A stretch of DNA of 64,000 nucleotides from UBA4742 sp963773335 (GCA_963773335.1 CAVZAT010000004.1:1550001-1614000), one strand, 5' to 3'; counted from the first letter of the stretch, positions 8,102 to 17,621 are shown. Program-made: numbers and translations. The notes: a model not told the origin generated them from the sequence alone.

Positions 8102-9345
8102 GCGCCACCGCGTCGGACCGAGCGGCCCGGGCCGCGGTGCTGGGCGCGCTGTCGCGCCTCGACAGCGGCACAGTGGTGGTGCGCGAGCCCGGTCGGCGCA
8201 CCCGCCGCTACGGCACCGGCGGCCCCGATCGCTTCGGACATCCCGCCCTGGCCGTCGAGGTACAGGTCCACGACTCCCGTGCCTACCGGTCGGTGCTACG
8301 CGCCTCGAGCGCCGGACTGGGTCAGACCTGGGCCGACGGGCAGTGGGACTGCGACGACCTCACCGGTTTCCTGCGCCTGCTGTCGCGCTCGGTGCGCCGA
8401 TACGAGGCCCAGCGCAACCGCTGGTTCCGAGCCGTCCGGCCGGTGGCCGATCGTCTGGGTCGGGCCGGGCCCCGGGCCGGACCCGAGCGCGACCGGGACA
8501 ACATCGCGGCCCACTACGACCTGGGCAACGACTTCTTCGCCGCCTTCCTGGACGAGACGATGACCTACAGCTCGGCCATCTTCGAGCCGCCCGACGCCTC
8601 GCTGGCGCAAGCCTCGACCCGCAAGCTCGACCGGCTGTGCCAGCTGCTCCGACTCGCGCCCGGCGACCGGCTCGTCGAGATCGGCTCGGGATGGGGATCC
8701 TTCGCCCTCCATGCCGCCAGCCGCTACGACGCCCGGGTGACCACTACCACCATCAGCGCCGAGCAGTACGACTGGACCCGCAAGCGGGTGGCCGCCGAAG
8801 GGCTCAGCCACCGGGTCCAGGTGCTCAACGAGCACTACCGCGACCTGGTGGGCACCTACGACAAGCTCGCCTCCGTCGAGATGATCGAGGCCGTCGACTG
8901 GCGCGAGCTCGACACGTTCATGGCCACCTGCACCCGCCTGCTGGAGCCCGATGGGCTGATGGGACTCCAGGCCATCGTCATCCCGGGCCATCGCTGGGCC
9001 GGAGCCAAGGATCGCCGGGACTTCATCAAGACCCACATCTTCCCGGGAGGCTGCCTGCCGTCGATCGAGTCGCTCAGCGCCTCGATCAGCCGGGTCAGCG
9101 ACCTGACCCTGGTCGAGCTCAACGACTACGGCCTGCACTACGCCGAGACCCTCCGGCGCTGGCGGGCCAACCTGGCGGCCAGCCGGACCGAGCTCGAAGC
9201 CATGGGCCTCGACGAACGCTTCCTGCGGCTGTGGACCTTCTACCTGTGCTATTGCGAGGCCGGCTTCGACGAGCGCGACATCAGCGTGGTCCAGTGTCTG
9301 CTGGCCCGGCCCGGCTACGAGCCGCCCGCTCCGTTCCGTCGCTGA
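8098..9345 (+). CDS. Cyclopropane-fatty-acyl-phospholipid synthase family methyltransferase
   Basis: A 415-residue SAM-dependent enzyme. An N-terminal lipid-facing domain (residues about 1-120) precedes NIAAHYDLGNDFFAAFLDET, the family hallmark, then the SAM site LVEIGSGWGSFALHAA, the motif VTTTTISAEQYDWTRKRVA, and SVEMIEAVDWRELDTF, whose glutamate is conserved. The C-terminal part (IFPGGCLPSIESL; LNDYGLHYAETLRRW) matches the enzyme that transfers a methylene to unsaturated acyl chains of phospholipids. It ends the coupled cluster with the FAD protein and DUF1365. Near relatives in such clusters also make methylated or furan fatty acids, so the product need not be a cyclopropane ring. Confidence 0.9.
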   Translation: MSATASDRAARAAVLGALSRLDSGTVVVREPGRRTRRYGTGGPDRFGHPALAVEVQVHDSRAYRSVLRASSAGLGQTWADGQWDCDDLTGFLRLLSRSVRRYEAQRNRWFRAVRPVADRLGRAGPRAGPERDRDNIAAHYDLGNDFFAAFLDETMTYSSAIFEPPDASLAQASTRKLDRLCQLLRLAPGDRLVEIGSGWGSFALHAASRYDARVTTTTISAEQYDWTRKRVAAEGLSHRVQVLNEHYRDLVGTYDKLASVEMIEAVDWRELDTFMATCTRLLEPDGLMGLQAIVIPGHRWAGAKDRRDFIKTHIFPGGCLPSIESLSASISRVSDLTLVELNDYGLHYAETLRRWRANLAASRTELEAMGLDERFLRLWTFYLCYCEAGFDERDISVVQCLLARPGYEPPAPFRR

Positions 9346-9410
9346 GCTCCGGCCCGTTGCGCCGCTGAGCTCCCGCGGCCAGCGACGCGACTTGGGCCAG
9401 ACTGGGCGGG

Positions 9411-10650
9411 ATGAGCCTCCGGGACCGCCTGCGCCAACCCGTCGACGCGCTGCGATCGGTGGTGCGCTTCCGGCGCTTCGAGCTCGACGGCACCGCCCGA
9501 CGCCTGAGCCGGGCCGCCTCGGTGCACGACCTGCGCCGGCTGGCCAAGCGCCGACTGCCCGGCGGCGTGTTCGACTACATCGACGGCGCGGCCGAGGACG
9601 AGCTGGCCAAGGCCGCCAACAACGAGGCCTTCCGGCGCCTGATCATGCGGCCCCGGGTGCTGCGCGACGTCTCCCACGTCGACCCGTCGACGTCGCTTGC
9701 TGGGCCGGCCCCTGCCCATCCCCCTGGCCCTGGGCCCGACCGGGTTCACCCGCATCGCCGACCCCCAGGGCGAGCTGGCCGTGGCCCGCGCCGCCGGGCG
9801 TGCCGAGCTGCCCTACACCTTGTCCACCCTGGCCACCCGCTCCATCGAGGAGGTGGGAGCGGTGGACTGCGCCCGCAAGTGGTTCCAGGTGTACGTCTGG
9901 CGGGATCGGGGTCTGGTCACCGAGATGATCGAGCGAGCGAGGGTGGCGGGCTTCGAGGCCCTCATGGTCACGGTGGACACGGCCGTGTTCGGCAAGCGCG
10001 ACCGCGACGTGCGCCGCGGCTTCGAGCTGCCCCCCAAGATCGGCCTGGAGACGCTGATCGACGGGGCCCTGCACCCGGGCTGGACCCTCGAGTTCCTGCG
10101 CAACGACCCGATCATGTTCGCCAACGTGGCCGGCCGGGCCGACGTGGACGGCTCCGATGCGGTGACCCTGTCGGACTACATCAACGCCCAGTTCGATCCG
10201 TCGCTCTCGTGGGCCGACCTGGACTGGATCCGCACGGTGTGGGACGGACCCATCATCCTCAAGGGCATCCAGACGGTGGAGGACGCCACCGAGGCGGTGC
10301 TGGCCGGGGTCGACGCCATCTCGCTGTCCAACCACGGCGGGCGCCAGCTCGACTCGGCCCCGGCCCCCATCGACCTGGTGGCCCCGGTGGCCCAGGCCGT
10401 GGGCGGACGTGTCGAGATCATCTGCGACGGCGGGGTGCGCCGGGGTAGCGACGTGGTCAAAGCGGTCGCCCTGGGCGCCACCGCGGCCACCATCGGCCGG
10501 GCCTACCTCTACGGCCTGGGGGCAGGCGGCGAGCGCGGCGTCGACCACGTGCTGGGGCTGCTCGACGCCGACATCCGCCGAACCATGGCATTGTGCGGCG
10601 CCCGCTCCGTCGACGAGCTGACGCCGGAGCTGATCGGAGGATTCGAGTGA
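9411..10650 (+). CDS. FMN-dependent alpha-hydroxy-acid dehydrogenase (LldD/MftD-like), frameshifted
   Basis: The first frame runs MSLRDRLRQPVDALRSVVRF to VFDYIDGAAEDELAKAANN, the flavin-binding opening of the L-lactate dehydrogenase/glycolate oxidase family. At about 9696 one extra base shifts the frame, and the protein continues as LGRPLPIPLALGPTGFTRIA to the end. Key C-terminal elements are intact: KWFQVYVWRD, the catalytic LSNHGGRQLDS and the phosphate-binding IICDGGVRRGSDVVKA. About 412 residues when joined, matching family length. It resembles both lactate dehydrogenases and the mycofactocin-associated MftD; no other mycofactocin gene is visible here. The stop overlaps the enoyl-CoA hydratase GTG. 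Confidence 0.78.
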
Positions 10651-11426
10651 CCGACCAGGTGCGGCTGGACATCGACGGTGCCATCGCCACCATCACCAAC
10701 GACAACCCGGACAAGCACAACGCCTTCAACGACGAGATGGACGCCCAGCTCTTCGCCATCCTCACCGAGCTGCGAGCTCGCCCCGAGGTGCGGGCCGTGG
10801 TGTGGCGGGGCGAGGGCAAGTCGTGGTCGTCGGGGCGCGACGTGGCCGCCATCGGCACCAACCGCACCGAGCTGTCCCACCACGAGCTCATGCGTCGGGG
10901 TCACCGGGGCATCCAACAGCTCTGGGAGCTCGACGCGCCGGTCATCGTGGCCGCCAAGGGCTGGGTCATGGGCGGTTCGTTCCAGCGGGCGCTGCTGTGC
11001 GACATCCGGGTGGCGGCCGAGGGCACCCGGTTCCGCCTGCCCGAGGTGACCCACGGCGTGATCCCCGACACCGGTGGCATGGGCGTGCTGTTCGAGATGT
11101 GCGGACCCGGCCTGGTCAGCGACCTGGTGCTGACCGGGCGGATCATGAGCGCGGAGGAGGCCCTCGGCCACGGCATCGTGAGCCGCATCGTGGCCCCCGA
11201 GGATCTCGACGCCACCACCCGGGAGATGGCCGAGCAGATCGCCGCGGCACCCGCGGTCACCGTGAAGATGGCCCGCGAGGTGATCCGCCACCTGGCCGTA
11301 CCCCAGATCCGCTCCTCGATGGCCGACGAGATGATCTATCAGACCTTCGTGAGCCGCAGCGACGACGCGGCTGAGCGCCGCGCCGCCGCGGCCGAGGACC
11401 GGCCCCCGCGCTACACCGGCAGCTGA
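10647..11426 (+). CDS. Enoyl-CoA hydratase/isomerase family protein
   Basis: A 259-residue crotonase-fold protein starting with GTG in a GTGA overlap with the dehydrogenase. NPDKHNAFNDEMDAQL and the WSSGRDVAAI segment form the CoA-binding and first oxyanion region; KGWVMGGSFQRALLCDIRVA is the second oxyanion motif; RLPEVTHGVIPDTGGMGVLF places the first catalytic glutamate in LPE and an aspartate where the second glutamate normally lies. That substitution leaves hydratase activity uncertain, and isomerase or related chemistry is possible. Coupling with the hydroxy-acid dehydrogenase suggests a shared carboxylic-acid pathway. Confidence 0.85.
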   Translation: MTDQVRLDIDGAIATITNDNPDKHNAFNDEMDAQLFAILTELRARPEVRAVVWRGEGKSWSSGRDVAAIGTNRTELSHHELMRRGHRGIQQLWELDAPVIVAAKGWVMGGSFQRALLCDIRVAAEGTRFRLPEVTHGVIPDTGGMGVLFEMCGPGLVSDLVLTGRIMSAEEALGHGIVSRIVAPEDLDATTREMAEQIAAAPAVTVKMAREVIRHLAVPQIRSSMADEMIYQTFVSRSDDAAERRAAAAEDRPPRYTGS

Positions 11427-11473
11427 GCGCACCGGCTCGCGGGCATGGGCCGCCGCCCAGGCGTAACCGCCGC

Positions 11474-12112
11474 TCAGCTACCCGGCCGGGCGATGCGCAG
11501 CACGTTCTCGGCCCCCTCGGGGGCGGCCACCTCCACGATGGGCTCGGGCCGGTCGTCGAACTCGGTGCGCAGGGCCCGCGACATCACCGCGTGCTGCAGG
11601 TACAGCGCCGTGATGTAGGTGAGCTCCAGGATCTCCTCGTCGGACAGGTCGGCCCGCAGTGCGTCGAACAGCCCGTCGGGCACCCGCCCGTGGTCGAACA
11701 CCAGGCAGTCGGCGTAGGCCAGCACCAGCCGCTCCACCGGCTCGAAGCAGTCGGCCGCCGCCCAGTGGGGTACCGCGGCGATCTTGGCCTCGTCCACCTC
11801 CAGGCCTCGCAGCGACTTGCAGTGCTGGGAGAACACGAACTGGCTGCCCGCCGCCCACCCGGTGCGGCACTGAGCCAACTCCCGCAGCACCGGATCGAGC
11901 AATCGCTTCGGGCTCTGGTAGAAGCCGAAGCCGGCCACCGAATGGTCGAGGGCGTCGGGCACCAGGGCGAACACGGTCCACCAGTCCCCCGGCGACCCCG
12001 TGGACGTACCCGGCTCGGCCACCGGGTCGCGATCGCCGAAGAGGTACTCATACATGACCTCGACGATGGGGGCGTCGGACTCGCCCTTGGGCACCTGTCG
12101 CAGGCGGGGCAC
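11474..12112 (-). CDS. Carboxymuconolactone decarboxylase (CMD/AhpD-like) family protein
   Basis: A 212-residue all-helical protein. The central stretch LLDPVLRELAQCRTGWAAGS followed by QFVFSQHCKSLRGLEVDEAK corresponds to the CMD core, where AhpD-type proteins have C-x2-C and a proton-relay histidine. Here only a single cysteine followed by lysine (QHCK) remains, so thiol peroxidase activity is unlikely. The C-terminal half repeats a related helical pattern (ERLVLAYADCLVFDHG), giving a two-repeat architecture. It is followed upstream on the same strand by a VOC protein with an 11-base gap, so the two probably form an operon for ring-cleavage-type chemistry. Confidence 0.8.
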   Translation of the reverse strand: MPRLRQVPKGESDAPIVEVMYEYLFGDRDPVAEPGTSTGSPGDWWTVFALVPDALDHSVAGFGFYQSPKRLLDPVLRELAQCRTGWAAGSQFVFSQHCKSLRGLEVDEAKIAAVPHWAAADCFEPVERLVLAYADCLVFDHGRVPDGLFDALRADLSDEEILELTYITALYLQHAVMSRALRTEFDDRPEPIVEVAAPEGAENVLRIARPGS

Positions 12113-12122
12113 GTCAGTCTCC

Positions 12123-12677
12123 TCAGGCCTCGACAGGGGCCCGCACGGCCCCCGCCGGCTCGACCGCCACGTCGTCGGGACCGAACTCGCGCATCCAACA
12201 GGCGAACTCCAACAGGATCCCGTCGGGATCCTGGAAGTACACCGAGCGTACGAACACCCCCGGGTGCATCTCCTCGGAGATCCCCCACTCGCTGTCGTCG
12301 TGGTTGGCGATCTCGGTGCAGGGCACCCCGGCGGCCAGCAAGCGGTCCCGGTACTCCTCGATCTTGTCGGGCGCCACGTCGAAGGCCACGTGGTTCATGG
12401 AACCGATGGCGCTGGTCAGGTCGCCCAGGTCAGGCCGGGCGGCGGGCGCCGAGACGCCGGGCGCCGGCTCGGGTGCGTCGGGGAACCAGAAGAAGGCCAG
12501 GCTGTCACCGCCACCGCAGTCGAAGAAGAAGTGCTGGCCCATGCCGGCCGGCAGCTCGATGGTCTTGACCAGGGGCATGCCCAGCACGTTGGTGTAGAAG
12601 TCGACCGTCCGGCCCATGTCGCGACAGACCAGCGCCAGGTGGTTGATGCCGTTGAACTCGAAGCGCGGGGAACCCAT
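12123..12677 (-). CDS. VOC family protein (glyoxalase/extradiol dioxygenase fold)
   Basis: A 184-residue protein with two VOC modules. INHLALVCRDMGRTVDFYTN supplies the first metal-ligand histidine, and MNHVAFDVAPDKIEEY the second near residue 97; VYFQDPDGILLEFACWMRE near the C-terminus supplies the glutamate. That H...H...E set suggests a metal-dependent lyase, isomerase or dioxygenase rather than a resistance protein. It is transcribed just ahead of the CMD gene. The substrate is unknown. Confidence 0.85.
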   Translation of the reverse strand: MGSPRFEFNGINHLALVCRDMGRTVDFYTNVLGMPLVKTIELPAGMGQHFFFDCGGGDSLAFFWFPDAPEPAPGVSAPAARPDLGDLTSAIGSMNHVAFDVAPDKIEEYRDRLLAAGVPCTEIANHDDSEWGISEEMHPGVFVRSVYFQDPDGILLEFACWMREFGPDDVAVEPAGAVRAPVEA

Positions 12678-12698
12678 GGCCGAAACCCTAGATCCCGA

Positions 12699-14033
12699 TC
12701 AGGGTGCCCCTGCGTCGGCCGGTCTCGCCACGGTGGTGGGTGGGGTCTCGGCCGCCACCGTCACCGGTTCGCGGGTGGTCGAGAAGTCCAGGGCCTCGGC
12801 CAGGTTCTTGGCGTAGCGATCGCGGGCGTGCATGGGCTCGAGACCCCAGCGCCACTCGATCATGCGCAAGATCGACGAATGCTCATAGGGACCGGCCTTC
12901 TCCACCTTGGCCGGCGCGAACGGGCCGATGGCGATGGCCGGCACCCGAAACCCCAGCCGCGAGTAGTCGGGATGAGGCCCGGGGTTCGGGTTCACGTTGT
13001 CGTCGCGGACCGTGGGCGGCGCCACGTGGTCGGAGAAACCGCCATGCTCGTCGAAGTTGACCACGAACACCATCCGCTCCCACTGCGGGCTCTGGCGCAG
13101 GATGTTGTACACCTCGCCGATGAAGGCGTCACCCACCTTCACGCTGCCATGTGGATGCATGTCGTTCGAGGTGCCCTGGACCTCGGGGAGGGTGCCGTAC
13201 TCGGGATCCAGATACGTCACGTTCGGGAGCTTGCCAGCTGCCGCATCCGTCTTGAACTGGTCGTAGAGGTAGCTGATCCCGTCGTAGCGCCGGCTGGCGT
13301 ACAACCCGGTCATGGGCTCGGAGTGGTAGTAGTAGCCGCCGGTCAGTCCGGCGGCCTGGACCCGGTCCCAGATGGCCAGCTGCATCTTCGACGGACGCGC
13401 CAGGTTCGGGGGCGGCAGGGCCGTGGGGTTCACCGGGAAGCCGGGATAGATGCCCGTCTCATCGACATCGGTGGCTGCGCTGTGCATGTAGAACCGGTTC
13501 GGCCAGGTGGCCGCGCCCAGGGCGCAGAAGTAGTGGTCGAAGGCGGTGTAGCTGCGGGCCAGCTTGGCCAGCACCGGCAGGTCGGCTTCGCCGTAGTACC
13601 CGATCGGGTAGAGGTCGCCGTTGGGCTGGGTCTTGAGGAACCCCTTCATGGCCCCCTGGTCGTACTGGATGGCCACCGACTGCCAGTCGTGGCGCGGATC
13701 GGCGTACTGCCAACCCTGCCAGTAGGGCGCCAGCGGCCACTGGGCGTGGGACGTCCCGGCCTTGTCCACATAGCTGAGCCCGCCCTGCTTGCCGTCGGCC
13801 CCTGGCAACCAGCCGAGGAGGTGGTCGAAGGACCGGTTCTCCATCATCAACACCACGACCGTGTCGAAGGGTGCCTTGGACGGCTCGGGCAGACCGGTCT
13901 TGGAGGCGGTGGTCGCCTGGGTGGACGACTTCGACGACCTCGAACTCCCGCAGGCATCCAGCAGGGCGGCACCGGCCAGTCCGGCGGCCGTCCCTCCCAG
14001 ACCTCCGATGAACTGCCTCCTGCTGATCCCCAT
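12699..14033 (-). CDS. Tat-exported lipoprotein phosphoesterase (phospholipase C-like)
   Basis: A 444-residue protein beginning MGISRRQFIGGLGGTAAGLA with a twin-arginine SRRQFIGG motif, then a lipobox ending at Cys28 (LLDAC), so it should be folded inside, exported by Tat and anchored to the outer face of the membrane. The mature part has VVVLMMENRSFDHLLGWLPG, the metal/nucleophile segment of the alkaline-phosphatase-like phosphoesterase family (PF04185, phospholipase C and acid phosphatases), and NFDEHGGFSDHVAPP, the distal metal-binding motif. A serine/threonine-rich linker follows the lipid anchor. It likely hydrolyses phosphodiesters or phospholipids outside the cell. It lies 16 bases downstream of the NlpC/P60 gene. 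Confidence 0.88.
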   Translation of the reverse strand: MGISRRQFIGGLGGTAAGLAGAALLDACGSSRSSKSSTQATTASKTGLPEPSKAPFDTVVVLMMENRSFDHLLGWLPGADGKQGGLSYVDKAGTSHAQWPLAPYWQGWQYADPRHDWQSVAIQYDQGAMKGFLKTQPNGDLYPIGYYGEADLPVLAKLARSYTAFDHYFCALGAATWPNRFYMHSAATDVDETGIYPGFPVNPTALPPPNLARPSKMQLAIWDRVQAAGLTGGYYYHSEPMTGLYASRRYDGISYLYDQFKTDAAAGKLPNVTYLDPEYGTLPEVQGTSNDMHPHGSVKVGDAFIGEVYNILRQSPQWERMVFVVNFDEHGGFSDHVAPPTVRDDNVNPNPGPHPDYSRLGFRVPAIAIGPFAPAKVEKAGPYEHSSILRMIEWRWGLEPMHARDRYAKNLAEALDFSTTREPVTVAAETPPTTVARPADAGAP

Positions 14034-14049
14034 CTGCCCCCCCGGACGT

Positions 14050-15267
14050 TCACCTGAAGTTCAGGCTGGGTCCATGGTGACAGGTTTGCTCACCCCGGGT
14101 GGTCGTGGTGGTCGTCGGGGGTGGAGGCACCGGCAGCGGCGGGACGGGCTGGGTGGCGGCGTAGGCGGCCTGGGCCGCGGTGATCGGGAACCGGTATGCA
14201 GCACGCCCCGCCGCCGGCCACCAGTAGATCGAGCTGACCTCGACGTAGCTGCCCACGTGCGGGGCCTGCACGATCAGGTTGTTGCCGATGTACATGACCA
14301 CGTGCTCGGGCGGCCCCGCGGTGCCCGAACCCGGCGGCCACATGAAGATCACGTCGCCGGGCTGGAGATCCTTCATGGCGATGGGCTGGGCCTGGTTGAT
14401 CATGTCGCCGGTCCAGTGGGTCAGCGTCACCCGGGCGTGGGCGTAGGACCACATGACCAGGCCCGAACAGTCGAAGGTGACCGGGCCGGACCCGCCCCAC
14501 ACATACGGGTCGCCGACCACGCTGAGGGCGGCGTCGACGGCCAGCTGGGCGGCGGGGTTGGGCGCGGGCGGCAGGTTGGTGAGCAGGGCGGCGGACAGGG
14601 TCTGCTTGGCCGTGGCCGGGTCCAGCGCGTCGTTCTCACCCTGGCCGGTGGTCTCCTCGGCGTTGATGAGCGCGGCCAGATGGGCGTTCGCCTTGTTCTG
14701 GAGGTCGCTCTCCTCCTGGGCCGCCTTGGTGGTGAGGTCTTCGACCGCAGCCAACTGGGCGGCCGAGGCACGGGCCGCCGCCTCGGCCTTTGCGAGCTGG
14801 GCGGCCTTGACCGCCACCGCCCTCGCCGCCGTCGCCGCCGCGTCGATCAAGGTCTGGCGATGGCCGGCCACGGTGTGCACGAACCCGTCGCGCACCGAAG
14901 CCTGGCTGCGCTCGCCATCGAAGTCGGCCAGGACCCCGATCGGCGTCGAGCCGCCGCTCATGTAGGCCTCGACCGCGAACGAGGACAGGGCGGCGCGCCG
15001 CAAGGCGAGCTGATGGCGGGCGGCGGTCAGTTGGGCGCGCCCGCGGGCGGCGGCCGTCGAGGCCAGGTCCACCGCATGTTGGGCATCGGCCACCTGGCCA
15101 CTCAGGATGATGAGCTGGTTGTTCAGCTGACCGAGCTTGGTGGCGATGGCCGTGGCCTGGGCCTCGGCATCCACGATGGGATCGGCGCCGGCCGTCGGCA
15201 CCCAACCCACGACCAGCATGGCGGCCAGTACGACGACCGCGCCGAGCCGTACCCCGTTTCCTCGCAT
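14050..15267 (-). CDS. Secreted NlpC/P60 peptidoglycan endopeptidase with coiled-coil stalk
   Basis: A 405-residue protein from the chosen start. MRGNGVRLGAVVVLAAMLVV ending in TAGA is a clean signal peptide, so I prefer this start to one 17 codons upstream that would add charged residues before it. Residues about 32-240 are long amphipathic helices (LNNQLIILSGQVADAQHAVD, ELxxA repeats) like the coiled coils that auto-inhibit RipA-type hydrolases. The C-terminal domain has the catalytic cysteine in FDCSGLVMWSY, histidine in PEHVVMYIGN and a third polar residue in QAPHVG. It should cut D-Glu/meso-DAP peptide bonds in the wall during growth or division. The tail ends in a proline- and threonine-rich strip. 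Confidence 0.9.
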   Translation of the reverse strand: MRGNGVRLGAVVVLAAMLVVGWVPTAGADPIVDAEAQATAIATKLGQLNNQLIILSGQVADAQHAVDLASTAAARGRAQLTAARHQLALRRAALSSFAVEAYMSGGSTPIGVLADFDGERSQASVRDGFVHTVAGHRQTLIDAAATAARAVAVKAAQLAKAEAAARASAAQLAAVEDLTTKAAQEESDLQNKANAHLAALINAEETTGQGENDALDPATAKQTLSAALLTNLPPAPNPAAQLAVDAALSVVGDPYVWGGSGPVTFDCSGLVMWSYAHARVTLTHWTGDMINQAQPIAMKDLQPGDVIFMWPPGSGTAGPPEHVVMYIGNNLIVQAPHVGSYVEVSSIYWWPAAGRAAYRFPITAAQAAYAATQPVPPLPVPPPPTTTTTTRGEQTCHHGPSLNFR

Positions 15268-15481
15268 GGGACGAACTATCGACGCGATGGCACGCCCGCC
15301 TTTACGCCCCCTGTCCATCGCCCGGTGCCCTCGTGGTCGTGATTGGCTCAAAATGCCCCAAAGATCATTCTTGGCCAGGGTCCTCGCGGGTGGCGGCCGC
15401 CCGACACTGTGCCAGGCCCCGGCTACGCTCGCCAGCATTCGGGGGTCATGTGGCCCTCCACCAGCCTCAGGGGAAACCACG

Positions 15482-15757
15482 ATGTGTCTGATCGCGCTGT
15501 TCGCCTGGTTGTCCCCTCGCCTGGCGATATTCGTGCTCTGGCTGTTCACCAACCGGATGACGGTCGCCTTCCACAGCTTCTGGGTCGCCTTCCTGGGCTT
15601 CCTGTTGCTGCCGTGGACCACGCTGGCCTGGGCGGTCTGCTACTCGGTGCCCAAGGGCGTGCAGGGGTTCGGCTGGTTCCTCGTCATCCTGGGGTTCGTC
15701 GTCGACCTGGCTTCCTATGGTTCGGGCGGTCGGGCGCAACGAGCCCGAGGCAACTGA
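15482..15757 (+). CDS. Small membrane protein, uncharacterised
   Basis: A 91-residue protein, MCLIALFAWLSPRLAIFVLW onward, with three hydrophobic segments (residues about 5-22, 33-53 and 62-82) and a basic tail (RAQRARGN). A strong AGGGGA ribosome-binding site precedes the ATG. It resembles small YqaE-like or septum-associated actinobacterial membrane proteins in layout only. It faces away from the NlpC/P60 gene across about 215 bases of otherwise featureless sequence and converges with the next SnoaL-like gene. Confidence 0.65.
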   Translation: MCLIALFAWLSPRLAIFVLWLFTNRMTVAFHSFWVAFLGFLLLPWTTLAWAVCYSVPKGVQGFGWFLVILGFVVDLASYGSGGRAQRARGN

Positions 15758-15773
15758 GGTCGCATCCGTTCGA

Positions 15774-16217
15774 TCACGGCAGCTGATCGAGCAGGTGGTG
15801 GCTGAGATCGCCGGTCAGGTCGTTGAAGAGGTGACGGGCGGCGAAGCGCCAGGTGCCGTCCACCCGTTCGAAGCGGTCGTGGTAGCGCCCGACGATGATG
15901 GGCTGCAGCACCAGGTCGTCCACCTGCTGGAACACGGTGAACGAACTGCGGATGGTGGCGCGGCCCGCGGCCTCGTCGACCTCGATGATGGGGTTGGTCA
16001 ACACGTGGCGGGTGCGGGGCGTCCCGTCGTCGTAGCGCCGGGTCCAGCCCGTCAGCACGGCCGTGATGGTGTCTGCCCCCCGCTGCACGTAGTCGATCCC
16101 CTCGACGGTGATCTCGGCGTGGGCCAACAGCTGGCCCACCCCGTCGAAGTCACCCAGGTCGATCAGCTCGGCGTAGCGGTACAACAGGTTGGCCACCGCC
16201 ACGTGATCTGATTCCAT
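15774..16217 (-). CDS. SnoaL-like / NTF2-fold protein
   Basis: A 147-residue protein. VANLLYRYAELIDLGDFDGV followed by LLAHAEITVEGID is the helix-strand opening of the SnoaL_4 group; TRHVLTNPIIEVDEAAGRAT and YHDRFERVDGTWRFAARHLF are the conserved strands, the last with the usual W-R-F/I-x-x-R ending. Function is likely a small hydratase/isomerase or an accessory. It lies directly downstream of the broken MFS transporter on the same strand. Confidence 0.8.
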   Translation of the reverse strand: MESDHVAVANLLYRYAELIDLGDFDGVGQLLAHAEITVEGIDYVQRGADTITAVLTGWTRRYDDGTPRTRHVLTNPIIEVDEAAGRATIRSSFTVFQQVDDLVLQPIIVGRYHDRFERVDGTWRFAARHLFNDLTGDLSHHLLDQLP

Positions 16218-16234
16218 CCGCCCTTCCTAGCACG

Positions 16235-17559
16235 TCAGGCGGGAAGGGCCGCCGTCGCGCCGTCGGCCACACCGGCCTCGGCCTCGGCCACCGACTCGGC
16301 CACCTGGGCCGGTTCGAGCGCGGCTGCGGCGCCGAGGCGGGCTCGGGCGGCGCGCACCGTGGTCATGCCCCACAGGCCCGCCCCCAAGGCGGCCAGCGCA
16401 CCCACGGCCAGCCCGTAACGAGGCCCGAACACCTGGCAGATCCAACCCACGATGGGGCCACCGATGGGGGTGCTGCCCAGGAACACCATGGCCTGGAGGG
16501 CCAGCACCCGACCCCGCATGGCCGGCGTCGACTCGATCTGCACGATGGCGGTGGAGGCGGTCATGAACGTCATGCTGGCCATGCCCACCAGCACGCACAC
16601 CGGGATGGCCACGGCCACGGTGGGCACGATGGTCAGCAGGGCCATCATCGAGCCGAAAGCGATGGCGGCCAGCGCCACCAGGCCGCACCGAGATGGCGGT
16701 GCGGCGGGCCGAAGCCAGCGCGCCGCACCAACGAGCCCAGAGCCGTCGCCGAGTACAGCACCGTGAACAGCGTGGCCCTGCCCCCGAGGCTGTACTTGGC
16801 GAACAGCGGGAACACGACCTGGAAGTTGTAGGCCAAGGTGCCGATCACGGCCATCATGGCCAGCGGGCACCCACAGCTCGGGCACGCTGCGGGCGTAGCG
16901 CAGGCCTTCGCGGACCTGACCCCGGGCCCGCGCCGCCACCGGCGACGGCCGCAGCTCGGCGGGTGCGGATCAGCCACAGGGCGACGATGACGGCGATGTA
17001 GGAGAGGCCGTCGGCCGCGAAGCACCAGCCGAACCCGACGGTGGTCACCAGCAGGCCGGCCAGGGCGGGCCCGATCATGCGGGCAGAGGTCATCGAGCGC
17101 GCTGTTGAGGCTCACCGCGTTGGTGATGCCCGACTCGGGCACCATCTCGACCACGAAGGCGCGGCGGGCCGGGTTGTCGAAGGCCACGGTGATGCCACCA
17201 ACGAAGGCGATGGCGTAGATGGCCAGGACCGACGGATGGCCGCCGAAGGCGAGGGCGGCCAGGGCGAAGGACTGTGCCATGGCGATGACCTGGACGACGA
17301 GCAGAAGCCGGCGCTTGTCGGAGCGATCGGCCACCAGGCCGGCCCAGGGCCCGACGATCAACACCGGGCCGAACTGGGCCGCGGCCAGCAGTCCGAGGGC
17401 CACGCCGCTGTGGGTCAGTTCGAAGACCAGCAGCGTCTGGGCGATCAGGGTCAGCCAGTTGCCGACCTGGGAGACCAGCTGCCCGCCGAAGAACAGTCGG
17501 AAGTTGCGCACCTTGAGCGACGCGAACGTCTGGCGGGTGGCCAGTCCGACTCGTCTCAT
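16235..17559 (-). pseudogene. MFS efflux transporter with at least four frameshifts
   Basis: The start MRRVGLATRQTFASLKVRNF then RLFFGGQLVSQVGNWLTLIA is typical of the EntS/MFS_3 drug and siderophore exporter family, and the loop motif GLVADRSDKRRLL is the MFS signature between helices 2 and 3. Homologous sequence then jumps frame near 17096, 16940, 16868 and 16683, and resumes each time without loss (for example ARMIGPALAGLLVTT, VREGLRYARSVPELW, LAMMAVIGTLAYNFQ, GLVALAAIAFGSMMALL), ending at 16235. Joined, it gives about 440 residues and 12 helices. Four indels that each preserve the following protein sequence look like sequence error. It is divergent from a TetR gene that presumably controls it. 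Confidence 0.75.
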
Positions 17560-17621
17560 GCGGGGCGCCGCTCGTGGGGCTCGTTCACCTGTCGCTCACC
17601 TGCTGGGTGATCCTGAAGTAT

